Below, piece by piece: positions 25,850 through 34,923 of a stretch of DNA of 64,000 nucleotides. The stretch comes from Mycobacterium sp. MS1601 (GTDB lineage: Bacteria > Actinomycetota > Actinomycetes > Mycobacteriales > Mycobacteriaceae), in NCBI RefSeq assembly GCF_001984215.1, contig NZ_CP019420.1, positions 1,302,001 through 1,366,000 of the forward strand, read 5' to 3'. A program made the translations under genes and the position numbers. Under the pieces are notes generated by a model. That model made no database searches and was not told where the DNA came from. It saw nothing but the letters and a program-made list of their open reading frames with translations. Within the stretch, counting starts at the first letter, position 1. Each line of letters begins with the position of its first letter.

Positions 25850-26143
25850 GGTGCTCCTTTTCAGTCGTGAGCGGGTCGTTGACGCACCGCAGCAGTGTCA
25901 ACGTGGATCGGTGTTACCCGTCCTGAGGCAAATCCACACCTGGAATTCGAGGAAAGTTCCCCCCGGGCAGAACCGCCACGTGACCGCATGCCCACCAACG
26001 CTTTCCGCGGCATGTTCGTGAGCGTGGCGGAGATGATCTGTGCCGCCGCGGACACGTCACGCAGCGGCACAGTCACCGTCTGCGTACCCGCGCCTGCGTC
26101 TCGGCCAACACCGGGAACCGACGTTTAACCGGGCCGAAACAGC
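25850..26143. other. intergenic region without a supported gene
   Basis: About 290 bp upstream of the DUF4193 gene. A plus-strand frame (25895-26128, 77 codons) begins with a GTG but has no ribosome site or family resemblance. I treat the stretch as promoter and spacer. Confidence 0.5.
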
Positions 26144-26395
26144 TCAGTTGAACAGGGCGCTGAATTCGTTGTGCAGGGAGTAGAACCCGACCCACGCTTC
26201 GACCTTGCCGGCGTGTTCCGCCGACAGCGATTGCCGCTCGCGCAGCACCGCGCCCAGGACATCGCGGATGACGATGGTGTATTCGCCGACCCCGAGGTTG
26301 ACGAAGGCCATGTCCCGTTCAGCCTGGGTGAGGGCGTCTCGGTGATCGTCTACCAGGTCCCATGCGAGATCAGCTTCGTTCGGTCGCTTCTTCAT
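26144..26395 (-). CDS. hypothetical protein, partner of the STAS gene
   Basis: An 83-residue, mostly helical protein of no family I recognise. It begins MKKRPNEADLAWDLVDDHRDAL and ends in aromatic WVGFYSLHNEFSALFN. Its start lies 2 nt after the stop of the upstream STAS-domain gene, so the two form an operon, and it may work with that anti-sigma antagonist. There are no cysteines, signal or membrane segment. Confidence 0.65.
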   Translation of the reverse strand: MKKRPNEADLAWDLVDDHRDALTQAERDMAFVNLGVGEYTIVIRDVLGAVLRERQSLSAEHAGKVEAWVGFYSLHNEFSALFN

Positions 26396-26397
26396 CG

Positions 26398-26805
26398 TCA
26401 GTCTGCGAGCTCAATTCCCAAATTCTGCACGGCCGCATCCAGGGTGGGCCACATGTTCAGCGCCTCGCCGAGCCCGATCAGGGTCATGGGTCTGCTGGTT
26501 GCCGGTCCGTCGGCAATCACAGCGAACTTGACGTCAGCATCGAGTTCGCGGCGCACCAGTGCCAGTACGTTCATCCCGTGCGAGGCCAGGAAGTCCACGG
26601 CCAGCAGGTCGATGATGAGTGCGGACGGTTCCTTCTTGACCACCTCGGCCAGCCGCTGCTCCACGTGCGGGGCGCTCACCATGTCGATGACACCCGCGCA
26701 CGACACGATCACCGTTGATTCCCGCCACTGCTCGGTCACCACGCATTCCGGCAGGTCTGCGCGGCCATCGAAACCACCGACAGGCGGGCCACCAAAACTG
26801 TTCAC
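26398..26805 (-). CDS. STAS-domain anti-sigma factor antagonist-like protein
   Basis: A 135-residue protein with a STAS domain (about 25-130). It shows VIVSCAGVIDMVSAPHVEQRL, then LIIDLLAVDFLASHGMNVL, where the Ser of FLASHG is the usual phosphorylation site. In SigF-type systems the unphosphorylated antagonist binds the anti-sigma kinase and frees sigma. Here no kinase or sigma gene is adjacent. The downstream 83-residue gene is cotranscribed. Family call is good, the target is unknown. Confidence 0.82.
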   Translation of the reverse strand: MNSFGGPPVGGFDGRADLPECVVTEQWRESTVIVSCAGVIDMVSAPHVEQRLAEVVKKEPSALIIDLLAVDFLASHGMNVLALVRRELDADVKFAVIADGPATSRPMTLIGLGEALNMWPTLDAAVQNLGIELAD

Positions 26806-26940
26806 ACGGTCCCTCGCGGTTCATCCTCGTTACTCTGTCACCGCGTCGACTCGCGGGCGCGGGGCTGAGCCAGGCAAGTAATGCGCGATCGGCCCCCACA
26901 GCCTAGCCGTCCGCCGAACTTCCCGATAGCCAGCGTCCCC

Positions 26941-28926
26941 TCAGCGGCGTTTGCGCGCTTTCAGGTAGTCCCCCACCACCGCAGCGCCCAGGCCGTCCAG
27001 ATCGGGAACCACCACCCGGCCCTGCACGCGGCGTGCCACCTGATCGATGAACCGCGCCAACCCGGGGTCGTTGCCCAGCCGGAAGATGGTCACCTGAGCA
27101 CCCAGCCGGGCCACCTCGTCGAGTCCCTTCACGGTGTGGGCGATGGTCCGCGGATGCGGCGGGTAGTCGAAGAACACCGCGGAAGCCCCTGCTCCCCCAC
27201 CTTCGGAGGCCGGGTAGCTCTCCAGGTGCGCCGTGGGTTCACCGTCGGTGACGATCAGCACCACCGGCTGCGCATTCGGGTGGCGACGCAGGTGCCGGGT
27301 GGCCAGGGCCAGCGCGTGGTGCAGGTTGGTGCCCTGTTCGTAGACGCCCTCGAGCCCGGTGAGTTCGGCGGCCGTGACCGTGCGCGCGTAACGGCCGAAC
27401 GCGATGATCTGCAGGGCATCGGAGCGAAACCGGGTGCTCACCAGATGGTTGAGCGCCAGTGCGGTGCGCTTCATGGGTAGCCACCGGTTCTCCATCACCA
27501 TGGAGAACGAGGTGTCCACCAGCAATGCCACCGCCGCCTGGGTGCGGGTCTCGGTTTCGGAGATCTCGACGTCGTCGACGGTGATGTCGATCTGTCCCTG
27601 TGCACCGGTGCCCGCTCGGCGCAACACCGCGTTGGTCAACGTCCTGGTGACGTTCCACGGTTCGGTGTCACCGAACGCCCACGGCCTGGTGGCTCCGGTG
27701 AGTTCACCGGCCGCCCCGGCCCGCCGGGTCTCCCGCTCCCCGTGGCGACCCGAAAGTTGTTGGGCCACGTCGCGGAGGGCCGCCTGACCCAGTTGTCGCA
27801 TCGCCTTGGGCGACAGCCGCCAGCTGCCGTCCGAACTGCGGTCCAGAAAGCCCTGGCTCATCAGGGCCTTCTCCAACTCGGCGAGGGTGCGCGCGTCCAC
27901 GGCGGCGTCCTCGCCCAGCTGACGTGCCAGCATGTCGAGATCCACGTCGTCCATGGTGGCCCCGGCGTAGCTCTGCGACAGCTGCTCGGCCAGCTGCTCC
28001 AGCTCGGCGATGTCGGCCAGTGCCTGCGCACCGTCAGCCATGCCAAGGGGTTGGTCACCGGAGAAGTTCTCCGAGCCGTTCCAGTCCTCACCGGGCCGCG
28101 CCGCCTGCAGATGCGAATCCAGCCGGTTCAGCGCGTTCGTCAGCGACGGAGAGCCGAATGCCTGCTGCGCCAAGGCATCCAGTTCGGCGCGCTGGTCGGC
28201 GGACAAGCTGTTGCGGAAGCGCTGGGCGGCGGCCGACCGCTTGGCCAGCGAGTCCAGCAGTTCGTCGATGTTGCGCGGGTTCTCCGGGAAGAATTCGCCG
28301 TGCTTGTCCATGAACTGGTCGAAATCCGCACTCGTGGCCTCACCCCTGGCGTTTTTGTCCAGCAGGTCGTTGAGGTCGTCGAGCATGTCGTTGACACGCT
28401 GACGGTCCTCGTCGGTGGCGTTCTCCAACGCCTGTTTCATACCGGCGAAGCGCTGGTCCAGCATCTCGCGACCCATCAGATCGCGGATCTGCTCGTACTT
28501 CTGGCGCCCTTCCGGCGAGCGCCATTGATAGTCCGCCAGCTCTTCGACGGCCTTTGCGGGCGAGGGTGACAGCGCTTGGAGTTGCAGTTCGCCGAACCGG
28601 GCGTCGTCGTCGAGTGCGCGGGCCAGCTCCTTGCGTTCTGCCAGCACCGCCTCGTCGAGCAGCTTCTTGATCTCCTGCAGCGTGCCGTCGAGGTTGTTGC
28701 GCTGCAACAGTTGTCGCCGTTTGCGGTTCGCTTCGGCGGCCAATTTGTCGGCTCCGGTCATGTTCGGCGTGCCACGACGCAGCAGCTCCGAGAGCGCCCG
28801 CCGGGGCGACGTGCCGTCCATCACGTCCTCGCCCAACTGCTCCAAGGCCTCCCGCAGGTCGACGGGCGGCGCCAGCGGGTCAGGCCCGCCGGTGTATCGC
28901 GAGTAGCGCGAAAGCCGTTTAGCCAT
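26941..28926 (-). CDS. von Willebrand factor type A domain protein (Rv0959-like)
   Basis: A 661-residue protein. The long helical N-part (1-440) is rich in Leu, Gln and charged residues. The C-terminal VWA domain (from about 465) has the MIDAS motif DTSFSM, followed by TNLHHALALA and VLIVTDGEPT. It is the partner of the AAA+ ATPase encoded just upstream, with 8 bp overlap, as in Mg-chelatase and MoxR/VWA systems. The ATPase remodels a client that the VWA protein recruits. No chelatase H subunit is present, so tetrapyrrole chelation is unlikely. The start is ATG 28926 (MAKRLSRYSRY), since the longer frame lies wholly inside the ATPase gene. Confidence 0.88.
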   Translation of the reverse strand: MAKRLSRYSRYTGGPDPLAPPVDLREALEQLGEDVMDGTSPRRALSELLRRGTPNMTGADKLAAEANRKRRQLLQRNNLDGTLQEIKKLLDEAVLAERKELARALDDDARFGELQLQALSPSPAKAVEELADYQWRSPEGRQKYEQIRDLMGREMLDQRFAGMKQALENATDEDRQRVNDMLDDLNDLLDKNARGEATSADFDQFMDKHGEFFPENPRNIDELLDSLAKRSAAAQRFRNSLSADQRAELDALAQQAFGSPSLTNALNRLDSHLQAARPGEDWNGSENFSGDQPLGMADGAQALADIAELEQLAEQLSQSYAGATMDDVDLDMLARQLGEDAAVDARTLAELEKALMSQGFLDRSSDGSWRLSPKAMRQLGQAALRDVAQQLSGRHGERETRRAGAAGELTGATRPWAFGDTEPWNVTRTLTNAVLRRAGTGAQGQIDITVDDVEISETETRTQAAVALLVDTSFSMVMENRWLPMKRTALALNHLVSTRFRSDALQIIAFGRYARTVTAAELTGLEGVYEQGTNLHHALALATRHLRRHPNAQPVVLIVTDGEPTAHLESYPASEGGGAGASAVFFDYPPHPRTIAHTVKGLDEVARLGAQVTIFRLGNDPGLARFIDQVARRVQGRVVVPDLDGLGAAVVGDYLKARKRR

Positions 28927-30358
28927 AAATTGTTTCGCCTTCGCCCGATACCTTGTCGATGCGCTTGGCCAGATACAGCGCCTCCAGTGCCAACTCCACC
29001 GCCGCGGCGCGCTCACCGTCTGATTCAGCACCAAGGCGACCTGCGATCTCGTCGATCACCGGCAGGTCCGGCAGAGCCGCCAGTACGTCCTTGGCCGACA
29101 CCCGTTCCCCGGTGGTCACGGGCTGGTCGGCCTCCACCGCGGCCACCAGCGGGCCGACGTCGAGACCGCCGAGCACCCGCTGGGCAGTGTCGGCGGTGGC
29201 GCGGCGCAGCAGGTGTTCCAGCACCGCCTGCTCACGGCCCTCCTCACCGGACTCGAATTCGAGCTTGCCGCGCAGCACGTCGACGATGGTGGACAGGTCC
29301 ACCACCCGAGCCACCGGATCCTGCTCACCGAGGATGGCGCTGCGGTGCCGCGCCGAGGCCGCCACCGTCTCGGCGGCGGCGATGGCGAAGCGCGCCGACA
29401 CACCCGAACGCTGATCCACCGACGTCGACTCACGCAGCAACCGGGCGAAGCGGCCGATGACCTGCAACAGGTGGTCGGGCACCTGCGCAGACAGGTGCGC
29501 TTCCTGGGCGATGACGCCCACCTCGGCGTCCAGCTCGATGGGGTAGTGCGTGCGGATCTCGGCGCCGAACCGGTCCTTGAGCGGGGTGATGATCCGGCCG
29601 CGGTTGGTGTAGTCCTCGGGGTTGGCGCTGGCCACCACCAGGACGTCGAGGGGTAGGCGCAGCGTGTAGCCGCGGACCTGGATATCCCGCTCCTCCATCA
29701 CGTTGAGCATCGACACCTGGATCCGTTCGGCCAGGTCGGGTAGTTCGTTGATGGCCACCACACCGCGATGCGCCCGCGGGATCAGCCCGTAGGCGATGGT
29801 CTCGGGGTCACCCAGAGAACGTCCTTCGGCCACCTTGATCGGGTCGATGTCACCCACCAAGTCGGCGACGCTGGTGTCAGGAGTGGCCAGCTTCTCCGTG
29901 TAGCGCTCGCTGCGATGCTTCCAGGTGATCGGGGTGTCCGCACCGGATTCGGCGACCCGCCGGATCGATTCCGGGGTGATGGGTGAGTACGGATGTTCAC
30001 CCAGTTCGGAGCCCGCGATCACGGGCGTCCACTCGTCGAGCAACCCGATCAGCGATCGCAGCAGGCGGGTCTTGCCCTGCCCGCGTTCGCCCAGCAACAC
30101 GAAGTCGTGACCGGCGATCAGGGCTCGTTCCACCTGCGGCAACACCGTGTCCTCGAAACCCACGATGCCCGGCCACACCGTCTCGGCGGTATCACCGTCG
30201 GCCAACCGTGTCAGCAGGTTCTCCCGGATCTCCTCCTTGACGCCGCGCTCGGTGTGGCCGGAGGCACGCAGCTCGCCGAGGGTGCGGGGAAGGTCGTCAG
30301 GCAGATTGTTGGGTGACGTCACAACCTCCACGCTACGACTGACCACTGCAACAGGCAT
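28919..30358 (-). CDS. MoxR/Mg-chelatase-type AAA+ ATPase (Rv0958-like)
   Basis: A 479-residue AAA+ protein. Walker A is GERGQGKTRLL (about residue 94), the Walker B region is GVVAINELPDL, and sensor 1 is VVASANPEDYTNRGRI, followed by a lid domain. The hexameric ATPase should act with the overlapping VWA gene. Its N-terminus NLPDDLPRTLGELRASGH is conserved in the family. I place the start at ATG 30358 (GGAGG just before it); a GTG twelve codons in, preceded by GGAGG, is equally plausible. The substrate is unknown. Confidence 0.87.
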   Translation of the reverse strand: MPVAVVSRSVEVVTSPNNLPDDLPRTLGELRASGHTERGVKEEIRENLLTRLADGDTAETVWPGIVGFEDTVLPQVERALIAGHDFVLLGERGQGKTRLLRSLIGLLDEWTPVIAGSELGEHPYSPITPESIRRVAESGADTPITWKHRSERYTEKLATPDTSVADLVGDIDPIKVAEGRSLGDPETIAYGLIPRAHRGVVAINELPDLAERIQVSMLNVMEERDIQVRGYTLRLPLDVLVVASANPEDYTNRGRIITPLKDRFGAEIRTHYPIELDAEVGVIAQEAHLSAQVPDHLLQVIGRFARLLRESTSVDQRSGVSARFAIAAAETVAASARHRSAILGEQDPVARVVDLSTIVDVLRGKLEFESGEEGREQAVLEHLLRRATADTAQRVLGGLDVGPLVAAVEADQPVTTGERVSAKDVLAALPDLPVIDEIAGRLGAESDGERAAAVELALEALYLAKRIDKVSGEGETIYG

Positions 30359-30476
30359 GGCCTCCGCCGACTTTTCGGGCGCCGATACGCGTCGGGCTGA
30401 ACCGGGAAGAAACCGGGATGTGAGGTGGACGGGCTGCACTAGACTGCGGCTGAGAGTTTGCTGCGAGGGGGTGGTG

Positions 30477-30797
30477 ATGCCGAAGAACCTGCGGGTGGAC
30501 ATCTCAGGTCTACAGACCGCCAGCAACGGGGTCAGCGACGAACAGTCCGCCTTGTCCGCTCATCACAGCCAGGCCGTCAGCGGCGTCACCTCCGCGGCAT
30601 CCGGATGGATCGGTTCCTCCGCCGCCGCCCTGGGTGAGCTGACCAGCAGCTGGGAACGCACCACCACCAGACAGTCCACCAGCATCGAGGGCCACGCCGG
30701 TGACATGGGCACCGCGGCGCAGCTGTTCGCCTACCTGGAGGACCGCAACGCCGCGAGACTGCGGGCGGTGCACCAGGGCTCGCCGCCCAGCCCGTGA
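30477..30797 (+). CDS. WXG100-like small protein
   Basis: A 106-residue helical protein with the central turn W44-I-G46 that defines WXG100 (ESAT-6-like) proteins, between two Ala/Ser-rich helices. Such proteins are exported as pairs by type VII secretion or act as partners for larger substrates. The canonical C-terminal YxxxD/E export signal is not exact; the nearest is YLED. The next gene overlaps its stop as GTGA and also starts with a WXG-type hairpin, so the two could dimerise. The start is ATG 30477, after GAGGGGGTG. No ESX core genes are in the window. Confidence 0.72.
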   Translation: MPKNLRVDISGLQTASNGVSDEQSALSAHHSQAVSGVTSAASGWIGSSAAALGELTSSWERTTTRQSTSIEGHAGDMGTAAQLFAYLEDRNAARLRAVHQGSPPSP

Positions 30798-32497
30798 GCG
30801 GACTGAGCCTCGACGACATCGACCGCTGGGATGCCGGGGCTGTTGATCAGGTCTTCGGCGAGGCGCTGCGACGTGCCAGGCAGACCCGACAGGCCGGCGT
30901 CCACATCGGCCAGTTGACCACGTTCGTCGACTGGGACGGTGACGCCGCAGACGCCGCCCATGACTCCGCCCGGCGCATCGTGCTGGACCTGTCGGCCCAC
31001 GCCGAGGCCTGTGAGGCGGTGGCCGCCGCCGCCGAATCCGCAGTGGGAAAGGTCGAGGCGGTGAAGGCCAGACTGGCACAGATCAGAGCCGAGGTGCAGT
31101 TCGGCATCACCATCGACAATGCCACCAACGACGTGTCACCACCGCCGGATGTGGCGTCGCGACCGAACGCCCGGGTGATCCAACTGCTGGTTGACGATCT
31201 GCAGCGAATGGTCAACCAGTTGGTGGCCGACGCCGACGCCGCCGATGACGATCTGGCTGCGGCGATCCGCGCCGCCGACGGCTCCCTGTCGCCGGAGCAG
31301 GTCACCGATCAGCTCGACGGCGGTCAGGTGTCGGTACCGTTCCCGCCCGCCTCCGGAGATCCCCGGGACGTCAACAAGTGGTGGGATTCGATGACTCCGC
31401 AGCAACAGGGGGTGGCAGTGCAGAGGTTCGGCTCGCTGCTGGGCAATGTCGACGGCATACCCGCCGCGGTCCGCTCCGACATCAACATCGGCAGGCTGGA
31501 TAGTGAGATCGCCAGACAGGAAGCCTTGGCAGCGGCCCGCAAGTTCGCCCCCAGCGGCCTGCCCGACGCCCAGACTGCGCTGCAGGTGCAGCGTGCCCGC
31601 GGCAAGCTCGAAGATCTCAAGGCCATCAGGCAGACACTCGACGACTACCCGGAGGCCGGGCTGTTGCTGCTGGACACCACCTCGAATGACGAACGGGTGC
31701 TGGCCGCGACGTTTCTGGGGGACGTCGACAATGCCGCACACGTCAGCGTCACCACGCCGGGGATGAACTCCACGGTGCGCGGGTCGATCGACGGCATGAC
31801 CGACGAGGCAGCGGCCCTGCGCGGCCAGGCGATGGACCTCAACGGCGGTCAGGAGGTTGCCACCATCGCCTGGGTCGGTTACCAGACACCGGGATTGAAC
31901 CTCGACGTCGCCGACGACGCACTCGCACAGGCCGGCGCGGTGGACCTCAACCAGTTCTATCGCGGCCTGAGTGCCACCACCAATGTCGGGGACCAGCATC
32001 TGACCGCCCTCGGGCACTCCTACGGTTCGCTGACCACCAGTCTTGCTCTGCAGCAGGGCGGAACCGGTGTCGACGACGTGGTGCTCTACGGCTCCCCCGG
32101 CGGGTTCCTGGACAACGCAAGCGATTTGGGTGTCGGTCCCGGTCACGCGTACTACATGGTGGCCGAAGATGATGTGGTTGCCATCGAGATAGCCGGCCTC
32201 GGCCGGTTCGGCGGGCAGCTGCAGGACGTGCCTGGCATGGTCCCGCTGTCCACGGCGGGCGCCAGCGAGACGGTGCTGGACCCGGTCACCGGTTTCACCC
32301 GTGAGGTCTGGCATGACGGCGCTACCGGACATTCGGAGTACCCACGCTTCGGCGGCAACAACGAGTTACGCACCCCGGGCCACAACATGGCCGCGGTGGC
32401 GGGCGGTACGCCGGCCGCAGCAATTGGGCCTCCGCCCGAACCACAGACCATCCAAGGGCCACGTGGCCCCGTCTACAATCCCGACTACCACTCGTGA
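30794..32497 (+). CDS. WXG-hairpin alpha/beta-hydrolase (DUF1023), putative type VII effector
   Basis: A 567-residue two-part protein. Residues 1-110 form a helical hairpin with W47-D-G49, again WXG-like. A long helical linker (130-290) follows. The C-half is an alpha/beta-hydrolase of the DUF1023 type with the nucleophile elbow GHSYGS (Ser near 408), a likely acid in the AEDD region and His in TGHSEYP (near 516). The pattern is that of polymorphic toxins or lipases exported by type VII systems. It is translationally coupled to the WXG100 gene before it and the lipoprotein gene after it. Substrate unknown; lipase or esterase is an inference. Confidence 0.8.
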   Translation: MSGLSLDDIDRWDAGAVDQVFGEALRRARQTRQAGVHIGQLTTFVDWDGDAADAAHDSARRIVLDLSAHAEACEAVAAAAESAVGKVEAVKARLAQIRAEVQFGITIDNATNDVSPPPDVASRPNARVIQLLVDDLQRMVNQLVADADAADDDLAAAIRAADGSLSPEQVTDQLDGGQVSVPFPPASGDPRDVNKWWDSMTPQQQGVAVQRFGSLLGNVDGIPAAVRSDINIGRLDSEIARQEALAAARKFAPSGLPDAQTALQVQRARGKLEDLKAIRQTLDDYPEAGLLLLDTTSNDERVLAATFLGDVDNAAHVSVTTPGMNSTVRGSIDGMTDEAAALRGQAMDLNGGQEVATIAWVGYQTPGLNLDVADDALAQAGAVDLNQFYRGLSATTNVGDQHLTALGHSYGSLTTSLALQQGGTGVDDVVLYGSPGGFLDNASDLGVGPGHAYYMVAEDDVVAIEIAGLGRFGGQLQDVPGMVPLSTAGASETVLDPVTGFTREVWHDGATGHSEYPRFGGNNELRTPGHNMAAVAGGTPAAAIGPPPEPQTIQGPRGPVYNPDYHS

Positions 32498-33189
32498 GAC
32501 GCATGCCTGGACTACGAAGAACCCTGCTGACCGCCGCGTTGGCTCTCGGATTGGCACTCGGATCGGTCGGCTGTATCAACGCTCGCGATGTCGATCCGGC
32601 CGCCAAACCCGATGAAACGGAACTGAACCGGCTGCAGGAGACTGTCAACGCCCGCCCCGACATGGAAGTGGTGCAAGGCCAGCTCCGCGATCTGCAGGCG
32701 CAGGTGCAGCAGGCCATCACCCGCATCGTCCCGGGGGCGGTGCTGCCGGAGTCACCCAGCGCGGATCCCGGGCAGCCGCAACCGGGGCGGCTGGAGGCGT
32801 GTGTGGAACCGTTCAACCACACCGTCGGGCGCCGTTACCGATCGGGTGAGTTCGTCAGTACCGGTGGGGGTTTCACCCTCCAACAATGGCAGCAGCTGGT
32901 CGACGCCATGACGCCGATCTTCGATGCCGCCGGATTCTCCTATGACTCAGCCAGATACGGGCCGCCGGGTCCGGACCACCGCAACAACTCGCAGGCGCGA
33001 GACGATGGCGTCCGGATCGAGTTCCTCGGCTCGGTGCACGACGACGGGCCGGTGCTGTTCGGCTACGAGATATCGTGCAACCTGCCTGCGGCGTGGCGAA
33101 CGGGGCCGCTGCCGGCAGACCAGTTCGCGACCATTGCTCCGGGTGCGCACTATCCGTACTTGTACGGCGACGGCCGGGCCGACAGTTGA
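32494..33189 (+). CDS. LppA-like lipoprotein following the hydrolase
   Basis: A 231-residue lipoprotein. It has a basic start MRRMPGLRR, a hydrophobic core LLTAALALGLALG and the lipobox-like SVGC with the acylated Cys near 27. A helical region (about 40-85) then leads into a domain with RLEACVEPFNHTVGRRY, WQQLVDAMTPIFDAAGF and FGYEISCNLPAAWRTGPLP, the LppA/LprP style of mycobacterial lipoproteins. The GTG start overlaps the hydrolase stop (GTGA). Membrane anchoring outside the cell and coupling to a putative exported hydrolase would suit an immunity protein or regulator. This is inference. Confidence 0.75.
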   Translation: MRRMPGLRRTLLTAALALGLALGSVGCINARDVDPAAKPDETELNRLQETVNARPDMEVVQGQLRDLQAQVQQAITRIVPGAVLPESPSADPGQPQPGRLEACVEPFNHTVGRRYRSGEFVSTGGGFTLQQWQQLVDAMTPIFDAAGFSYDSARYGPPGPDHRNNSQARDDGVRIEFLGSVHDDGPVLFGYEISCNLPAAWRTGPLPADQFATIAPGAHYPYLYGDGRADS

Positions 33190-33197
33190 GCCCTCCG

Positions 33198-33845
33198 CTA
33201 ACCCGCTTCCGGCGGCAGGATCTGGAAGCCGCCGATGATCTGGTCGGTGTCGCTCTCGTACTGCGGATTGCGCGGATCGTCGGTCTGGCTGGTGACCGTC
33301 ACTGCATAGGTGCGGTCATCGGTGTGCATCACCGCGATCAGCACCCGGGCCGGCAGCGCACCGACGGCACCGATAGGCGGGGTGGTGTACTCGATCAGTT
33401 CTGCGGGCAGTCCGCAGTGCAGTTGTTCGGTGACCACCAGATCGGTGGCACCGAAGCCGATCTCGAGTGACTCGCGCTGGGACTCGAAGACCACCGTCGG
33501 GTCCTCTTTGCCCGATTTGCTCTCCAGCGTCACCACCACCGTCGGGGCGAAGTTGTCACTGGCCAGGTCGATACTTGTCATCGTGAAGCGGAAGAGGTCG
33601 CTGTCCATCTCGGTGTAGCGGTCCCATCCGTCGGGCTGCGGGATGCGCAGGATGGGTTCACCGTCGTCCACCGGTTCGATATCGGTCAGTGGAGCGTCCA
33701 CCGGGGTGCAGTCCGCTTCGCTGGTGAACGCGCCGGCAGTCAACAGCTCTTGAGAGGCGACGGGCACGGCATCGACGTAGCGGGTGCAAGAGACGGTGAG
33801 CGCCGACGCTGTCAGCAGGAGTGCCACGCGGGCCGCCATCAACAC
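33198..33845 (-). CDS. LpqN/LpqT-family lipoprotein
   Basis: A 215-residue lipoprotein with signal ARVALLLTASALTVSC (lipobox TVSC, Cys about 20). The mature part has the pattern of the LpqN/LpqT family: a strand-rich domain with IPQPDGWDRYTEMD, SIDLASDNFAPTVVVTLESKSG, a pair of Cys (ADC, LHC) and VTVTSQTDDPRN. It lies convergent to the previous lipoprotein gene with an 8-bp gap. GTG 33845 and ATG 33839 are both possible starts. LpqN-type proteins act in the cell envelope; the precise role is unknown. Confidence 0.8.
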   Translation of the reverse strand: MLMAARVALLLTASALTVSCTRYVDAVPVASQELLTAGAFTSEADCTPVDAPLTDIEPVDDGEPILRIPQPDGWDRYTEMDSDLFRFTMTSIDLASDNFAPTVVVTLESKSGKEDPTVVFESQRESLEIGFGATDLVVTEQLHCGLPAELIEYTTPPIGAVGALPARVLIAVMHTDDRTYAVTVTSQTDDPRNPQYESDTDQIIGGFQILPPEAG

Positions 33846-34260
33846 GGGTCAACCTTAGCTGAGGGCTCCCGCGTAACTGTCGGTCACTCCGCTGCCGCAC
33901 CGCTGCTTTCGGAGTCAGCGCCGATCTCGTCTGATTTGCGGGCAGGAGATCCTGCTGGACGACAACGGCGTCAGGCCAGATCCTCACCGACTTCGGCACA
34001 GCGCTCGCCACGGTAAGCCGTTCGACCAATCTGCAACCAATATCGGCCCAATAGGGCCTGAAAGGTATGTACTGAACTGTCGCCCGTCACTCGCCTCATA
34101 ACGGGCCGTACCTCCAATCTGCAGACTCCGTATGTCACCTCACCACATCGGTTGCAATTGGTTGTAGACGGTCAATTTTGAGTGCCGGCGCGCCCAATAG
34201 GCGGCAATTGGTTACATTGACGGGCGAACATTTCGATCGTGTTCTTCAAGGGGCCGTCCG
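33846..34260. other. intergenic region upstream of the GntR pair
   Basis: About 415 bp without a supported gene. The right half is relatively AT-rich and carries repeated GCAATTGGTT boxes. A minus-strand frame (33658-34029) begins MVERLTVASAVPK but loses resemblance to anything and overlaps the lipoprotein gene, so I do not call it. A decayed gene fragment cannot be excluded. Confidence 0.5.
34154..34213. promoter_or_regulatory. repeated GCAATTGGTT boxes before the GntR pair
   Basis: GCAATTGGTT occurs at 34154-34163 and 34204-34213, exactly 50 bp apart and so on nearly the same helix face. A reverse-oriented AACCAAT lies at 34035-34041. They are candidate binding sites for the downstream GntR proteins. 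Confidence 0.4.
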
Positions 34261-34923
34261 TTGCGCGCAGGATCCACGCAGCCCGTCGTCGACCGGGATC
34301 TGCGTCGAATCATCGAGGGGCACCTTCTGGTGGCTGCATCTCAGGACGGCGGCCGCGTTCCCGCGGAACGGCACATCGCCGAACAGGTCGGATGTTCGCG
34401 TACCCAGGTGCGCCGCATCATGGCCCAACTGGAGCGCGAGGGCCGCGTCACCCGAGAAGTCGGCCGCGGGACATTCGTCACGCCGGCCAACCGATTCGGA
34501 GCGTCGTTCACCCCGGCTGCCATCATGACCGCATCCATGGTGTTCGAGCCCGAGGTGGTCTCACTGGCGGCACTGGCCGCCACCGAAGAGGATTTCGCCG
34601 AGTTGCACCGCTGCCTCGAACGTGGCGAGGTCGCTTCTGATTACCAGTCCTTCGAGCAGTGGGACATCTCGTTGCATCGTGCTTTCGCTGTCGCCACCCA
34701 CAACAACCAGATCTTGGCGATGGTCGACGTGCTGAACTCCACCCGCAACAACCCGGTGTGGGGGCGGCTCAAGGAGGACGGATTCACACCGGAGAACCGG
34801 GAGATCATCCAGCGCCAACATCACGAGATCGTCGCCGCGCTCGTCGACCGAGATCGCCGTCGGGCCGCCATCGCCATGACCGAGCACTTGCGTTTTGTTC
34901 GCAAGGTTGTGACGGGACAGTGA
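34261..34923 (+). CDS. FCD-type GntR regulator 1
   Basis: A 220-residue FadR-subfamily regulator. The N-terminal winged helix has VPAERHIAEQVGCSRTQVRRIMAQLEREGRVTRE followed by VGRGTFVT. The helical FCD ligand domain (85-215) has the metal-site residues Asp and His in WDISLHRAF, His in QRQHHEIVAAL and His in MTEHLRF. It binds a small acid and a metal and releases DNA. TTG 34261 is the assumed start; no other start is available upstream in frame. Its stop overlaps the next gene as TGATG. The target genes are not adjacent. Confidence 0.85.
   Translation: MRAGSTQPVVDRDLRRIIEGHLLVAASQDGGRVPAERHIAEQVGCSRTQVRRIMAQLEREGRVTREVGRGTFVTPANRFGASFTPAAIMTASMVFEPEVVSLAALAATEEDFAELHRCLERGEVASDYQSFEQWDISLHRAFAVATHNNQILAMVDVLNSTRNNPVWGRLKEDGFTPENREIIQRQHHEIVAALVDRDRRRAAIAMTEHLRFVRKVVTGQ

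Noticed and set aside
25895..26128. 77-codon plus-strand frame between DUF4193 and the small hypothetical gene
   Set aside because: Starts with GTG but has no ribosome site, no family similarity and lies in a promoter region.
33658..34029. Possible gene beginning MVERLTVASAVPK upstream of the lipoprotein
   Set aside because: Resemblance ends after about 35 codons and the frame runs into the lipoprotein gene out of phase; at most a remnant.
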